Shown here one piece after another: positions 7,623-15,256 of a stretch of 15,472 nucleotides of DNA. Both the position numbers and the translations under genes were made by a program. Positions within the stretch are counted from its first letter, which is position 1, and each line of letters opens with the position of its first letter. Origin of the DNA: Bradyrhizobiaceae bacterium (lineage in GTDB: Bacteria; Pseudomonadota; Alphaproteobacteria; Rhizobiales; Hyphomicrobiaceae); NCBI GenBank assembly GCA_947475855.1, contig CANJPN010000083.1:1-15472 (forward strand), given 5' to 3'. The notes under the pieces were generated by a model. That model was given only the letters and a program-made list of their open reading frames with translations, searched no databases and was not told the origin of the DNA.

Positions 7623-8708
7623 CTATTTTATTCCGGGAACCATGATGCGGCGAACCGCCTGGATGACCGGCTTCGGTGTCTCATAGAGCCGCTCGACGAG
7701 AGCCTGGGTCTCCTCGCCCGATAGAGGGCTGATCTCCAGGTTCATCTTCTTGGCGTCGGCCTGGAGTTCGGGATCTTGCGCGGTCGCCATGAAACTGTCG
7801 CGCAGGATCTTGAGGCGTTCCGCAGGGAGGCCGGGCGGGGCGACGAAAGGCCGTCCCATCGGGAGCCATGAGATCGAGAACTCCAGGGCCTTGCGTTTCT
7901 CGGGATCGGTGATGAACTCGGTAACGAGGGGAACGTCTGGGAATTGGGGGTGTTTCTCGGTGGCCACCTGGGCAAGCACGCGGAGCTTGCCCTCTTGCAG
8001 TTGTTGGCCCTGGGTCGAGAGCAAGCTCGAGATGAACCAGCCGGCGCGGCCCATGATCTCTCCCGATTCGGTCGCGAGGATCATCTGCGGGTTGTCCTTG
8101 TAGCCGTCGATCACCTTGAACTTGGTGCCGATCATCTCGTTCATGATGCGGGGGTAGACTGCATCTGAAGTGGCTGTGCCGCTGGCGCCGACGACCATCT
8201 CTCGTGTGAGCACGTCCTTGAACGACTTGATCGGGGCCGTGTGCCAGGCGACGACGACGGGGTATTCCTTGGCGATGCTGCCGATCCAGTTGAGTGCACG
8301 GGCATCGAACTTCACGTTGTCGAGCGATCCGGTGACGCCCATCAGCGGCTCCACGGCCATGTGGGTCTGCACTTGCGTCACGGTCAGGCCGTCTCGGGGA
8401 TAGGTATTGGCAGTGTTGTTGGTGGCGACGAGGCTTCCCGCAGCCGGGAGGTTCTGGACGACGATGGTCGGTTTGCCGGGAATGTGTTTTGCCCAATGGC
8501 GGGCGACGAGGCGGGAATAGACATCGTAGCCGCCGCCGACGCCTGATCCGACGATCATGGTGAGCTGCTTGCCTTCGTAGAAGTTCTGCGCGGCGGTTTG
8601 GTTTGCAGTGAGTGGAAGGATGCAGAAAGCACAAAGTGCGAAGCCCAACTGTCGCGCCGTTCCAGGCGCTCGGGAGTTCGATTGAACGACAATGTGGCTG
8701 CTGAACAT
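7623..8708 (-). CDS. Bug/TctC-family tripartite tricarboxylate-type periplasmic binding protein
   Basis: Periplasmic solute-binding protein of the TctC (Bug) family, 361 residues; members bind small carboxylates or related organic ligands. After a long n-region, a hydrophobic stretch (LGFALCAFCILPLTA) ends in TAAQ, a probable Sec cleavage site near residue 41. The mature N-terminus FYEGKQLTMIVGSGVGGGYDVYSRLVA is the family's hallmark first beta-strand and glycine-rich ligand loop. PTIVVQNLPAAGSL and VGASGTATSD follow the family pattern. The frame is open to 8801, but ATG 8708 is chosen because AGGGGGAAAG lies 5-7 bases upstream and the longer version delays the signal peptide. No tctA or tctB membrane genes adjoin, so it is an orphan and its substrate is unknown. 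Confidence 0.88.
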   Translation of the reverse strand: MFSSHIVVQSNSRAPGTARQLGFALCAFCILPLTANQTAAQNFYEGKQLTMIVGSGVGGGYDVYSRLVARHWAKHIPGKPTIVVQNLPAAGSLVATNNTANTYPRDGLTVTQVQTHMAVEPLMGVTGSLDNVKFDARALNWIGSIAKEYPVVVAWHTAPIKSFKDVLTREMVVGASGTATSDAVYPRIMNEMIGTKFKVIDGYKDNPQMILATESGEIMGRAGWFISSLLSTQGQQLQEGKLRVLAQVATEKHPQFPDVPLVTEFITDPEKRKALEFSISWLPMGRPFVAPPGLPAERLKILRDSFMATAQDPELQADAKKMNLEISPLSGEETQALVERLYETPKPVIQAVRRIMVPGIK

Positions 8709-8748
8709 GCTGGCTTTCCCCCTAGGCACTCTGTTTTTGCTTGCAGGT

Positions 8749-8777
8749 AGTATGCGAGAAGCGCGTTCGCCCGGCAA
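8749..8777 (-). promoter_or_regulatory. Candidate promoter of the Bug-family gene
   Basis: On the minus strand, TTGCCG (8777-8772), a 17-base spacer and CATACT (8754-8749), about 40 bases upstream of the preferred start at 8708. Each hexamer matches the sigma-70 consensus at four positions or fewer. The fit with the shortened start supports 8708 over 8801. Confidence 0.35.
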
Positions 8778-8913
8778 TCCAGCAGTAATCCGGTGCAGCA
8801 CGAACGGGGCGTGGACTTACGCTGGGGAGCGAGTGTTGCCTATTAGTGGGGCTGTTGAGTGCGGGCCACACTGATCTGCAGGTATGCAGCACGAGGGGTA
8901 ACGCGTCTTTGTT

Positions 8914-8941
8914 TTGCCAAATAGGTCGGCGTTGGTATTGA
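8914..8941 (+). promoter_or_regulatory. Candidate promoter of the L,D-transpeptidase gene
   Basis: TTGCCA (8914-8919), a 16-base spacer and TATTGA (8936-8941). It lies 84 bases before ATG 9026 and is compatible with the alternative ATG 8981 too. Assigned only by hexamer resemblance and location. Confidence 0.25.
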
Positions 8942-9025
8942 GACGAGAATAGTCGTCGAGTTTCCGAACCCAATCGTCTCATGCACCCTTCCTTTGGGGG
9001 GCGGGCGAGCTTCAGTAGATCAGGC

Positions 9026-10387
9026 ATGACGAGCAATCACGACGACACGAAGCGGTCCAAGGCCAGGGCGCACGGACTTTCCCGGCGCGCGATCCTGTCG
9101 GGTGGCACAGCGGGGGCAGCGATAGTCGCAGCCGGGGGGGCCGCTGCTCAGTCACCGTTCGGCTGGCTGGAAAATCTTGCTGGCCAAGGGTTTGGCGGGA
9201 ACTCGAAGCCCCAGCGCAGCGAGCAGGCCAAAGCGGAGAGCTTGAACGACCTTCGCGCGGACCGGATTCCGTGGCGTAGCGACGAGATGATGGGCACGGT
9301 CGATAGGGCTATCGAACGTTACGAGAAGATCGCGGCCAACGGAGGCTGGCCAGCGATCCAGGTCGGCCGTCTCTTGAGGGTGGATGACGACGACGATCGG
9401 GTTGTTCCGATCAAGCGCCGGTTGGGGATGAGCGGGGACCTGCGCGCGCCGCAGAGCTACTTCAGCAACACGCGGTTCGATGAACGACTCGAAGAGTCGG
9501 TTCGCAGCTTCCAGGAGCAATTCGGGCTACGCGTGACGGGACGCATCGACAGGCCGACGGCTGCGCAACTTGCCGTACCGGCGCGGGCGCGGCTCGAGCA
9601 ATTGAGGCTGAACCAGCGCCGGCTGCGCGATCTGATGACGGGTCGCATCGAGGATCGCTACGTCCTGGTCAATGCAGCGGCCTTCCAGTTGGAAGCGGTT
9701 GAAAACCATCAGGTTCAGTTGCGGCATCGGGTGATCGCGGGCAAGCCCGACCGGCAGACACCGAGCGTGAAGGCGTCGATTCGCGCTCTGAACTTCTTCC
9801 CGTTTTGGAATGTGCCCGACAGCGTTGCAACGCTCGATCTCGTGCCGCGCGTGCGCAAGGAGCCGGAGTACCTCGAGAAGGAGCACATCCGGGCCTACAC
9901 GCCGCGCGGAGAATTGATCGATCTGAAGTCCATCAATTGGGACAATGTCGATACCAAGCATGTCCGGTTCAAGCAGGATCCGGGTCCACACAACGCGCTG
10001 GGCCTCGTGCGCATCGATATGCCCAACAGCGATATCGTCTATATGCACGATACGCCGATGAAGCAGCTGTTCAATCAGCGCGTCAGGCCGTTCAGCGCGG
10101 GGTGCGTGCGCGTGCAGGACGTATTCACGCTGGTCGAATGGATTGCGCGGCACGAGCCGGGCTGGGAGCAGCCGGGCCGAGCGCAGGCGATCGTCGACAA
10201 TGGACAAGCGCTTGACGTGATGCTGAGCCGCCAAGTGCCCGTTTACTTCGCGTATCTGACTGCCTGGGCCGAAGGTGACGGCAAAGCCGTATTCCGGCCG
10301 GATGTGTACGGCCGCGACGGGTTGAGCGAGCTGGTGGGTGAGCGCGATCCCGATGCGCCGGCGCCTCCGGTGACGCTGGCTCCCTGA
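9026..10387 (+). CDS. Tat-exported L,D-transpeptidase, YcbB-like, with peptidoglycan-binding domain
   Basis: Periplasmic enzyme of 453 residues expected to form 3-3 cross-links (or attach proteins) in peptidoglycan using a catalytic cysteine. A twin-arginine signal is visible: SRRAIL at residues 19-24, a hydrophobic Ala/Gly core and an AAAQ cleavage site near 41. Residues about 148-190 (DERLEESVRSFQEQFGLRVTGRIDRPTAAQL) form a PG_binding_1 domain. The YkuD catalytic domain spans about 210-375, with His341 in YMHDTP and Cys360 in FSAGCVRV, the YcbB-type version of the SxGC motif. Length and domain order fit YcbB-like enzymes rather than short YbiS types. ATG 9026 gives a sensibly placed Tat motif; ATG 8981 adds 15 residues and neither has a good Shine-Dalgarno. 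A strong terminator follows. Confidence 0.9.
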   Translation: MTSNHDDTKRSKARAHGLSRRAILSGGTAGAAIVAAGGAAAQSPFGWLENLAGQGFGGNSKPQRSEQAKAESLNDLRADRIPWRSDEMMGTVDRAIERYEKIAANGGWPAIQVGRLLRVDDDDDRVVPIKRRLGMSGDLRAPQSYFSNTRFDERLEESVRSFQEQFGLRVTGRIDRPTAAQLAVPARARLEQLRLNQRRLRDLMTGRIEDRYVLVNAAAFQLEAVENHQVQLRHRVIAGKPDRQTPSVKASIRALNFFPFWNVPDSVATLDLVPRVRKEPEYLEKEHIRAYTPRGELIDLKSINWDNVDTKHVRFKQDPGPHNALGLVRIDMPNSDIVYMHDTPMKQLFNQRVRPFSAGCVRVQDVFTLVEWIARHEPGWEQPGRAQAIVDNGQALDVMLSRQVPVYFAYLTAWAEGDGKAVFRPDVYGRDGLSELVGERDPDAPAPPVTLAP

Positions 10388-10436
10388 CCATCGGGGTTGG
10401 GCTGGGCTGCTTCAGCGATATCTACAGAAAATGTGG

Positions 10437-10474
10437 AAATGCCGCGCATCGTGAAGGAAGCGCGGCATTTTTTT
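10437..10474 (+). terminator. Rho-independent terminator of the L,D-transpeptidase gene
   Basis: A perfect 11-base stem, AAATGCCGCGC at 10437-10447 with GCGCGGCATTT at 10460-10470, has a 12-base loop and runs into seven T (10468-10474). It sits about 50 bases after the stop codon. Confidence 0.92.
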
Positions 10475-10493
10475 CGTCAAAGGCCGGGGGGGG

Positions 10494-10560
10494 CTAGAGC
10501 AGTATCCGACCATATTCGATCGCCGGGACGTGATCGAAGGATCGGATGAAACTGCTCTAA
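10494..10560. repeat. TAGAGCAGT palindromic intergenic element, copy 1
   Basis: A long imperfect inverted repeat: TAGAGCAGT-ATCCGA-...-TTCGATC (10495-10521) against GATCGAAGGATCGGATGA-AACTGCTCTA (10532-10559), with a ten-base loop GCCGGGACGT. The arms pair with two small bulges. It resembles the TCTAGAGCA-type intergenic palindromes common in Hyphomicrobiales chromosomes. Not coding. Confidence 0.75.
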
Positions 10561-10569
10561 TCCTTTGAA

Positions 10570-10604
10570 TCTAGAACATCTTATCCGACTGGTCGGATGA
10601 TGCT

Positions 10605-10609
<5 letters not shown>
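10570..10609. repeat. TCTAGAGCA palindromic intergenic element, copy 2
   Basis: An inverted repeat: TCTAGAACATCTTATCCGAC (10570-10589), a two-base centre, then GTCGGATGATGCTCTAGA (10592-10609). It shares the CTAGAGCA end and the ATCCGA inner motif with copy 1. Its right tip supplies the TAG stop codon of gcdH on the minus strand. Confidence 0.75.
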
Positions 10610-11819
<1,210 letters not shown>

Positions 11820-11890
11820 CGTTGGGCGTACCTCGAATAAGGGCGGACGCACCATCCTGCGACGCGCCATGTACCGGCTCGGTCAGTTGT

Positions 11891-11909
11891 TCTAGAGCAG
11901 GTTCCGATT
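11891..11909. repeat. Half copy of the TCTAGAGCA element
   Basis: TCTAGAGCAGGTTCCGATT at 11891-11909 matches the outer arm of the palindromes at 10494-10609, including TAGAGCAG and TCCGA. No matching right arm follows, so it is a partial element. It lies between gcdH and the divergent hydrolase gene. Confidence 0.55.
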
Positions 11910-11989
11910 TCCGTCGACCCTGCGGGGGATGGTCTGGCCGGCGCGACTGGCATCAATCGGTGTGGGCTGGCCTTTTAGGAAGTAACGGG

Positions 11990-12808
11990 ATGAGGATCGT
12001 CAGAGTGGCAGTGGGAATGGCAGGGCTGCTCTACGGCCTCGTCGTGCTTGCGGCCTGGGCTGGGCAGCGGCATCTCGTATATGCACCCGATCCGCGGAAA
12101 ATGTCGCCGTCTTCGGTAGGGCTCGATGGGGTCGACGAGCGTTGGATCGAGGCCCCTGATGGTGCGCGCGTGGTCGCTTGGTTCGGCCCTCCGCGATCAG
12201 GTCAGCCGACCCTGCTCTATTATCACGGTAACGGGGGAAATCTGGCGCTGCGGTCAGAGCGTATTCGCAGGTTCATGGCTCAGGGATGGGGCGTCTACAT
12301 GATGTCCTATCGCGGGTATAGCGGTTCGGGCGGCGTGCCATCCGAGGCAGACAACATTTCGGACGCAGAGCGCGCACAGAAGGACCTCTTGAGTACGGGA
12401 ATACGCGCCCAGGATATTGTCATCTACGGGGAATCGCTTGGAACGGGCGTTGCAACCCGAGTGGCGCTCGGCGCGCCGGTGGGCGGCCTCATTCTCGACG
12501 CGCCGTTCACGTCCATCGTGGACGTCGGAGCGGCACGCTATCCGATGCTGCCGGTAAATTGGCTGTTGGAGCATCGCTACGAGACGATCAGCGTGATCGG
12601 TCAGGTGCGCATGCCGCTGCTCGTCGTGCATGGGGAGGCAGACCGCATCGTGCCGGTTGAGATGGGGCGGAAGGTGTTCCAAGCCGCTGTTCGCGCCGCA
12701 GAGCCCAAGCGGCTCGTGACGCTGCCCGGGGCTGGGCATGCGAACCACATGAGGTTCGGGTCGTTCGAGGCGATTGTCGCCTTCATCAATGATGTGAGAA
12801 TGCGGTGA
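11990..12808 (+). CDS. Membrane-anchored alpha/beta hydrolase (BEM46/ABHD-type)
   Basis: A 272-residue serine hydrolase with one N-terminal membrane segment (about residues 4-24), which should place the catalytic domain outside the cytoplasm or tethered at the membrane. The fold's elements are in order: oxyanion turn HGNGGN 79-84, SYRGYSGSGG 106-115, nucleophile Ser149 in GESLGTG, Asp218 in HGEADRIVP, and His250 in GAGHANH. The sequence around Gly-Tyr-Ser and the nucleophile resembles BEM46/ABHD13/ABHD17 proteins, several of which are thioesterases or lipases; substrate here is unknown. The frame is open to 11822, but ATG 11990 has AGGA nine bases upstream and the longer version would cross a repeat. 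Confidence 0.88.
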   Translation: MRIVRVAVGMAGLLYGLVVLAAWAGQRHLVYAPDPRKMSPSSVGLDGVDERWIEAPDGARVVAWFGPPRSGQPTLLYYHGNGGNLALRSERIRRFMAQGWGVYMMSYRGYSGSGGVPSEADNISDAERAQKDLLSTGIRAQDIVIYGESLGTGVATRVALGAPVGGLILDAPFTSIVDVGAARYPMLPVNWLLEHRYETISVIGQVRMPLLVVHGEADRIVPVEMGRKVFQAAVRAAEPKRLVTLPGAGHANHMRFGSFEAIVAFINDVRMR

Positions 12809-12828
12809 GAGCGTCGTGCCGTCCGGCG

Positions 12829-12857
12829 TTGGCGAGGTCGCGCGGGTACCGTAGAGT
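12829..12857 (+). promoter_or_regulatory. Candidate promoter of the NMT1-like binding-protein gene
   Basis: TTGGCG (12829-12834), a 17-base spacer and TAGAGT (12852-12857), 55 bases before the start codon at 12913. Moderate resemblance to sigma-70; the spacing is optimal. Confidence 0.35.
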
Positions 12858-12912
12858 GATGGCGCACGGGACTTGAAACAGATGCCGTCAGACGTTTGAG
12901 GCGGAGCGCGAG

Positions 12913-13950
12913 ATGCCGACACGAAGGGTTTTGGCTGTGGTCGCTGCTGCGGCCGGGCTATTCGGCTTTGCCGCTGGTGAGGCTGCAGCGCAGGAGAAGG
13001 TGCGCGTGGGCTGGGTGCCGGCGATGGTGTCGAGCCCAATCATGATTGCACGCGATAAAGGCTATTTCAAACAGGCGGGCATCGACCTCGAGCTGGAAAG
13101 CGTGACGACGGCGACCGATGCGATGGCCCACGTCGGCACCAACCGGATGCAAATCCTGGAAGGCGGCGTGCAAGCGAATTTTTTCAACGCGCTGGTGTCC
13201 AAATATCCGATCATCATCGCCGGGGACCGAGCCTCGACGCCGCTGGGCCATCTCGTGATGATTCGTCCCGATCTCAAGGACGAGATCAAGAGTCTGAAGG
13301 ACCTCAAGGGCCGGACGATCAGTATCGCAGGGGCCGGATCGATCATCGCCTACGAGATGGACCGTCTGCTCAAAACGGTGGGGCTGACGCTCAACGACAC
13401 CAACGTCAAGGTACTTCCCATACCCCAGCTTCCGGTGGCGTTTGCGAACAAAGTGATCGATGCTGCCGACGTGTACGCACCGATGACGCATCAACTCGAG
13501 CAGCAGAAGATCGCGGTGCGGCTCGTGGATCCCGACGATGTGCTGACCAACATGGTGGTCGCCGTCAGCATCATCAATACGGACTGGGCGCGGGAGAAGC
13601 CGGAGGCTGCGCACGCTTTCTTTCTCGCATTGATGCGGGGCACTCGTGAATACTGCCAAGCCTATCACGGTGGTCGCAACCGTGGAGAAGTCATCGATAT
13701 TCTGATGCGGACGGGGATCGAGAAGCGTCCTGAAATTCTGGCGTTGCCCTGGCCGTCGCGGCGGGCGACGGGACGTGTCGATCCAGCAGCGATTGCCGAC
13801 GTCTATGACTGGTACAAGGCGAACGGGTTCGTGAAAGGCGAGGTGGCGCGGGACCGGCTCGTCGACAACACCTACGTAGACGCGGCGACAGCGAAATTGG
13901 GGCCATTCGTCATCGAGAATACGAACAGTAAGGCGCCGGGCTGCCGCTGA
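12913..13950 (+). CDS. NMT1/THI5-like ABC transporter substrate-binding protein
   Basis: Periplasmic binding protein of 345 residues in the NMT1/THI5/SsuA superfamily, which binds sulfonates, nitrate, pyrimidine/thiamine precursors or aromatic acids. A Sec signal (MPTRRVLAVVAAAAGLFGFAAG) ends at EAAAQ near residue 27. The mature start KVRVGWVPAMVSSPIMIARDKGYFKQAGIDLELE is the family's typical first strand, ligand loop and KGYFKQAGID helix. LKDLKGRTISIAGAGS is the usual second-domain entry. ATG 12913 has GGAG about seven bases upstream. No permease or ATPase genes adjoin, and the following gene is convergent lolA, so it is an orphan or serves a distant transporter. Substrate cannot be assigned. 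Confidence 0.88.
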   Translation: MPTRRVLAVVAAAAGLFGFAAGEAAAQEKVRVGWVPAMVSSPIMIARDKGYFKQAGIDLELESVTTATDAMAHVGTNRMQILEGGVQANFFNALVSKYPIIIAGDRASTPLGHLVMIRPDLKDEIKSLKDLKGRTISIAGAGSIIAYEMDRLLKTVGLTLNDTNVKVLPIPQLPVAFANKVIDAADVYAPMTHQLEQQKIAVRLVDPDDVLTNMVVAVSIINTDWAREKPEAAHAFFLALMRGTREYCQAYHGGRNRGEVIDILMRTGIEKRPEILALPWPSRRATGRVDPAAIADVYDWYKANGFVKGEVARDRLVDNTYVDAATAKLGPFVIENTNSKAPGCR

Positions 13951-13959
13951 TCTCGACGA

Positions 13960-14097
13960 CACAAAAGAAAGCGCCCACCCCGGGGGGAGGGGTGGGCGCG
14001 AAGCGCTCAAAGCGCCGGCATCGGGAGGGAACCGATGCCGCAGGCTAGCGTCCTCGGCCGGACGGGGGGGCACTGCCGAATAGACAACGCCGCCTGC
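13960..14097 (-). ncRNA. Candidate trans-acting small RNA with C/U-rich loops
   Basis: Read on the minus strand, a transcript from about 14097 to 13960 would hold a 5' domain closed by GCCTG (14092-14096, + strand) with CAGGC (14041-14045). Three hairpins then follow: stem 14016-14024/14032-14040 with loop UUCCCUC, stem 14003-14007/14011-14015 with loop UUG, and a terminator stem 13971-13981/13989-13999 with loop UCCCCCC, then UUUCUUUU. C/U-rich loops complementary to Shine-Dalgarno sequences are a known design of alphaproteobacterial small RNAs (suhB/alpha-r14 and related types). A promoter-like pair lies just upstream. It could instead be only the terminator of lolA; no expression evidence is available. 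Confidence 0.35.
13963..13999 (-). terminator. Rho-independent terminator, minus strand
   Basis: A perfect 11-base GC-rich stem, GCGCCCACCCC at 13971-13981 with GGGGTGGGCGC at 13989-13999 and a seven-base loop, is followed on the minus strand by TTTCTTTT (13970-13963). There is no T-run on the plus side, so it acts on leftward transcription: either lolA read-through, 340 bases past its stop, or a small RNA. Confidence 0.7.
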
Positions 14098-14103
14098 ATG
14101 AGG

Positions 14104-14133
14104 ATTAGTTAAGCGCAAGACTGACTATTTCAA
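14104..14133 (-). promoter_or_regulatory. Candidate promoter of the small RNA
   Basis: On the minus strand, TTGAAA (14133-14128), an 18-base spacer and ACTAAT (14109-14104), placing transcription start near 14097, exactly where the folded region begins. The match to sigma-70 is 5/6 and 4/6. Confidence 0.3.
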
Positions 14134-14180
14134 TAGGGGCAAACTCGAACGATCACGTAATTGTTACCGAATGTTTCGGG

Positions 14181-14189
14181 TTATCCACA
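14181..14189 (+). promoter_or_regulatory. Consensus DnaA box
   Basis: TTATCCACA, an exact match to the canonical DnaA 9-mer. It is single; no second box was seen nearby, so it is not evidence for an origin. It could be a DnaA titration or regulatory site, or chance. Confidence 0.35.
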
Positions 14190-14333
14190 GCATCGAGCCT
14201 TGCGTGTAGACGAAATTGCAACAGCTCTGTGGCTTCCAGGATGATCGATTCGATCTGAAGTTGAGGCTTTGCCCGCCGGTTAGCTTAAGGTGGCGGACGG
14301 TCCATTTGAAGCATGAAGGGTAGTGGTGGCCCA

Positions 14334-15017
14334 TCACTTCTTGTCGAAAATGTTGCCGGCATCCCAGACGAATAGCTGTTGGTCCAAGGCTTCGGTCTTG
14401 TTGAGTTCGGCCACCTCGACCTTGGTTTCGAGGCCCTGCGGATCGCGCACGACCCACTCCTTGAGGTCAAAACCCGGCTTCTTCGTGAAGATGAGCTGGA
14501 CCCGGCCCGGAGCGTCTGGGCTCTTGTCCTGGAGGGCTACGATCACGAGGTCTTCGGATTCCTGAACGTCAAGGATGCGTGCGTCGCGCAGAAGGTCGAC
14601 ATTGGCCTTGAGCAGGAGCCGGAAGGGCGTGTTGTCGAGTTCGATGGCGTCCTCATTGGACTGGTCGGGCTCCTTGATGCGCAGGAGGCGGCCATCCGAC
14701 GCCATGATCTTTCGGCTGGGAGCGGCGTAGTCGAAGCGGAATTTGCCAGGCTTCTGGACGTAGAAGCGTCCACGTGCGCGCTTCTTGTCGGGGTCCGTCT
14801 GAACGAAAATCCCCTTCATCTGCTTCAACGTGTTGAAATAGCCGCTAACCTGTTTGACGGCTTCGGACTGCTTCGCATCGAGCGTGATTTCGGCGTTGCC
14901 CTGTGGAGTAGCGGTGGCTGCCCAGCCGCCAGGCGTTTGAGCGTGCCCGCTCGCGCTCACGGCGAGCGCCGCAGCAATCAAAGGCACGGCTATCCATCGG
15001 CTGATTCTGCGGCGCAT
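14334..15017 (-). CDS. lolA: Outer-membrane lipoprotein carrier LolA-like protein
   Basis: Periplasmic chaperone-type protein of 227 residues that in the Lol pathway carries lipoproteins from the inner to the outer membrane. A Sec signal (MRRRISRWIAVPLIAAALAVSASGHA) is followed by cleavage near residue 26. LolA pattern elements: VSGYFNTLKQMKGIFVQTDPD, then GRFYVQKPGKFRFDYAAP, IMASDGRLLRIKEPD and PFRLLLKANVDLL, matching the incomplete beta-barrel that binds acyl chains. The frame extends to 15107, but ATG 15017 has AAGGGGAAG just upstream and starts directly with the signal peptide. It lies downstream of ftsK in the same direction, as in many alphaproteobacteria, 239 bases apart and probably with its own promoter. 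Confidence 0.9.
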   Translation of the reverse strand: MRRRISRWIAVPLIAAALAVSASGHAQTPGGWAATATPQGNAEITLDAKQSEAVKQVSGYFNTLKQMKGIFVQTDPDKKRARGRFYVQKPGKFRFDYAAPSRKIMASDGRLLRIKEPDQSNEDAIELDNTPFRLLLKANVDLLRDARILDVQESEDLVIVALQDKSPDAPGRVQLIFTKKPGFDLKEWVVRDPQGLETKVEVAELNKTEALDQQLFVWDAGNIFDKK

Positions 15018-15079
15018 GGCTTCCCCTTGGAGGTCGATACGCAATGCGATGTCTGAAGATTGAGTCGAGAAGTTGGCGC

Positions 15080-15107
15080 AACATAGCGACCTCAGCCCCG
15101 CGAGCAA
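15080..15107 (-). promoter_or_regulatory. Candidate promoter of lolA
   Basis: On the minus strand, TTGCTC (15107-15102), a 16-base spacer and TATGTT (15085-15080), about 63 bases upstream of the lolA start. The hexamers match moderately. The ftsK-lolA gap also holds short stems (CCGTC/GACGG at 15230-15247; AGCAGC/GCTGCT near 15175-15196) without T-runs. Confidence 0.3.
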
Positions 15108-15256
15108 GTGGCGTCGAGGGGCTGTGGGCGGAATTCGTCGTGGTGGGGCTGATCGGCCAGCCTTGCGACAGGCAGCAGCGTAAGCGACGGCTGCTTGGAA
15201 GACTGCTTCGCTCGCGCGCTGGAAGCCCGACCGTCACCTGCTCGACGGTTCTGGTA

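Larger units (their letters stand above)
8709..9025. other. Divergent promoter region
   Basis: About 317 bases between the divergent binding-protein and L,D-transpeptidase genes. It contains no recognisable gene; short frames in it are unsupported. Candidate promoters for both directions are listed separately. A short repeat of TGCAGCACGA occurs at 8792-8801 and again near 8885-8894 in the same orientation, about 93 bases apart; its meaning is unknown. Confidence 0.5.
13951..14333. other. Structured intergenic region between convergent genes
   Basis: About 383 bases without a supported protein gene; minus-strand frames here lack family signatures or strong ribosome sites. It contains three consecutive hairpins (13971-14040), a candidate minus-strand RNA gene, a consensus DnaA box (14181-14189) and a 13-base palindrome GATCGATTCGATC at 14243-14255. 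The part from 14104 to 14190 is noticeably less GC-rich than the surrounding genes. Confidence 0.6.

Noticed and set aside
13982..13996. G-run cluster as a G-quadruplex
   Set aside because: Only three separate G-runs are present (GGGGGG, GGGG, GGG), and the G-rich side is simply the loop and arm of a perfect hairpin.
13971..14040. Three adjacent hairpins as a CRISPR or repeat array
   Set aside because: The stems differ in sequence and length and there are no spacers of regular size.
12958..14118. 386-residue minus-strand open frame
   Set aside because: Antisense to the NMT1-like gene and running into the hairpin region; no domain pattern, rich in Arg/His/Pro as GC-rich shadows are.
14141..14333. 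Replication origin
   Set aside because: One DnaA box only, no box cluster, and no hemE, dnaA or rep genes nearby.
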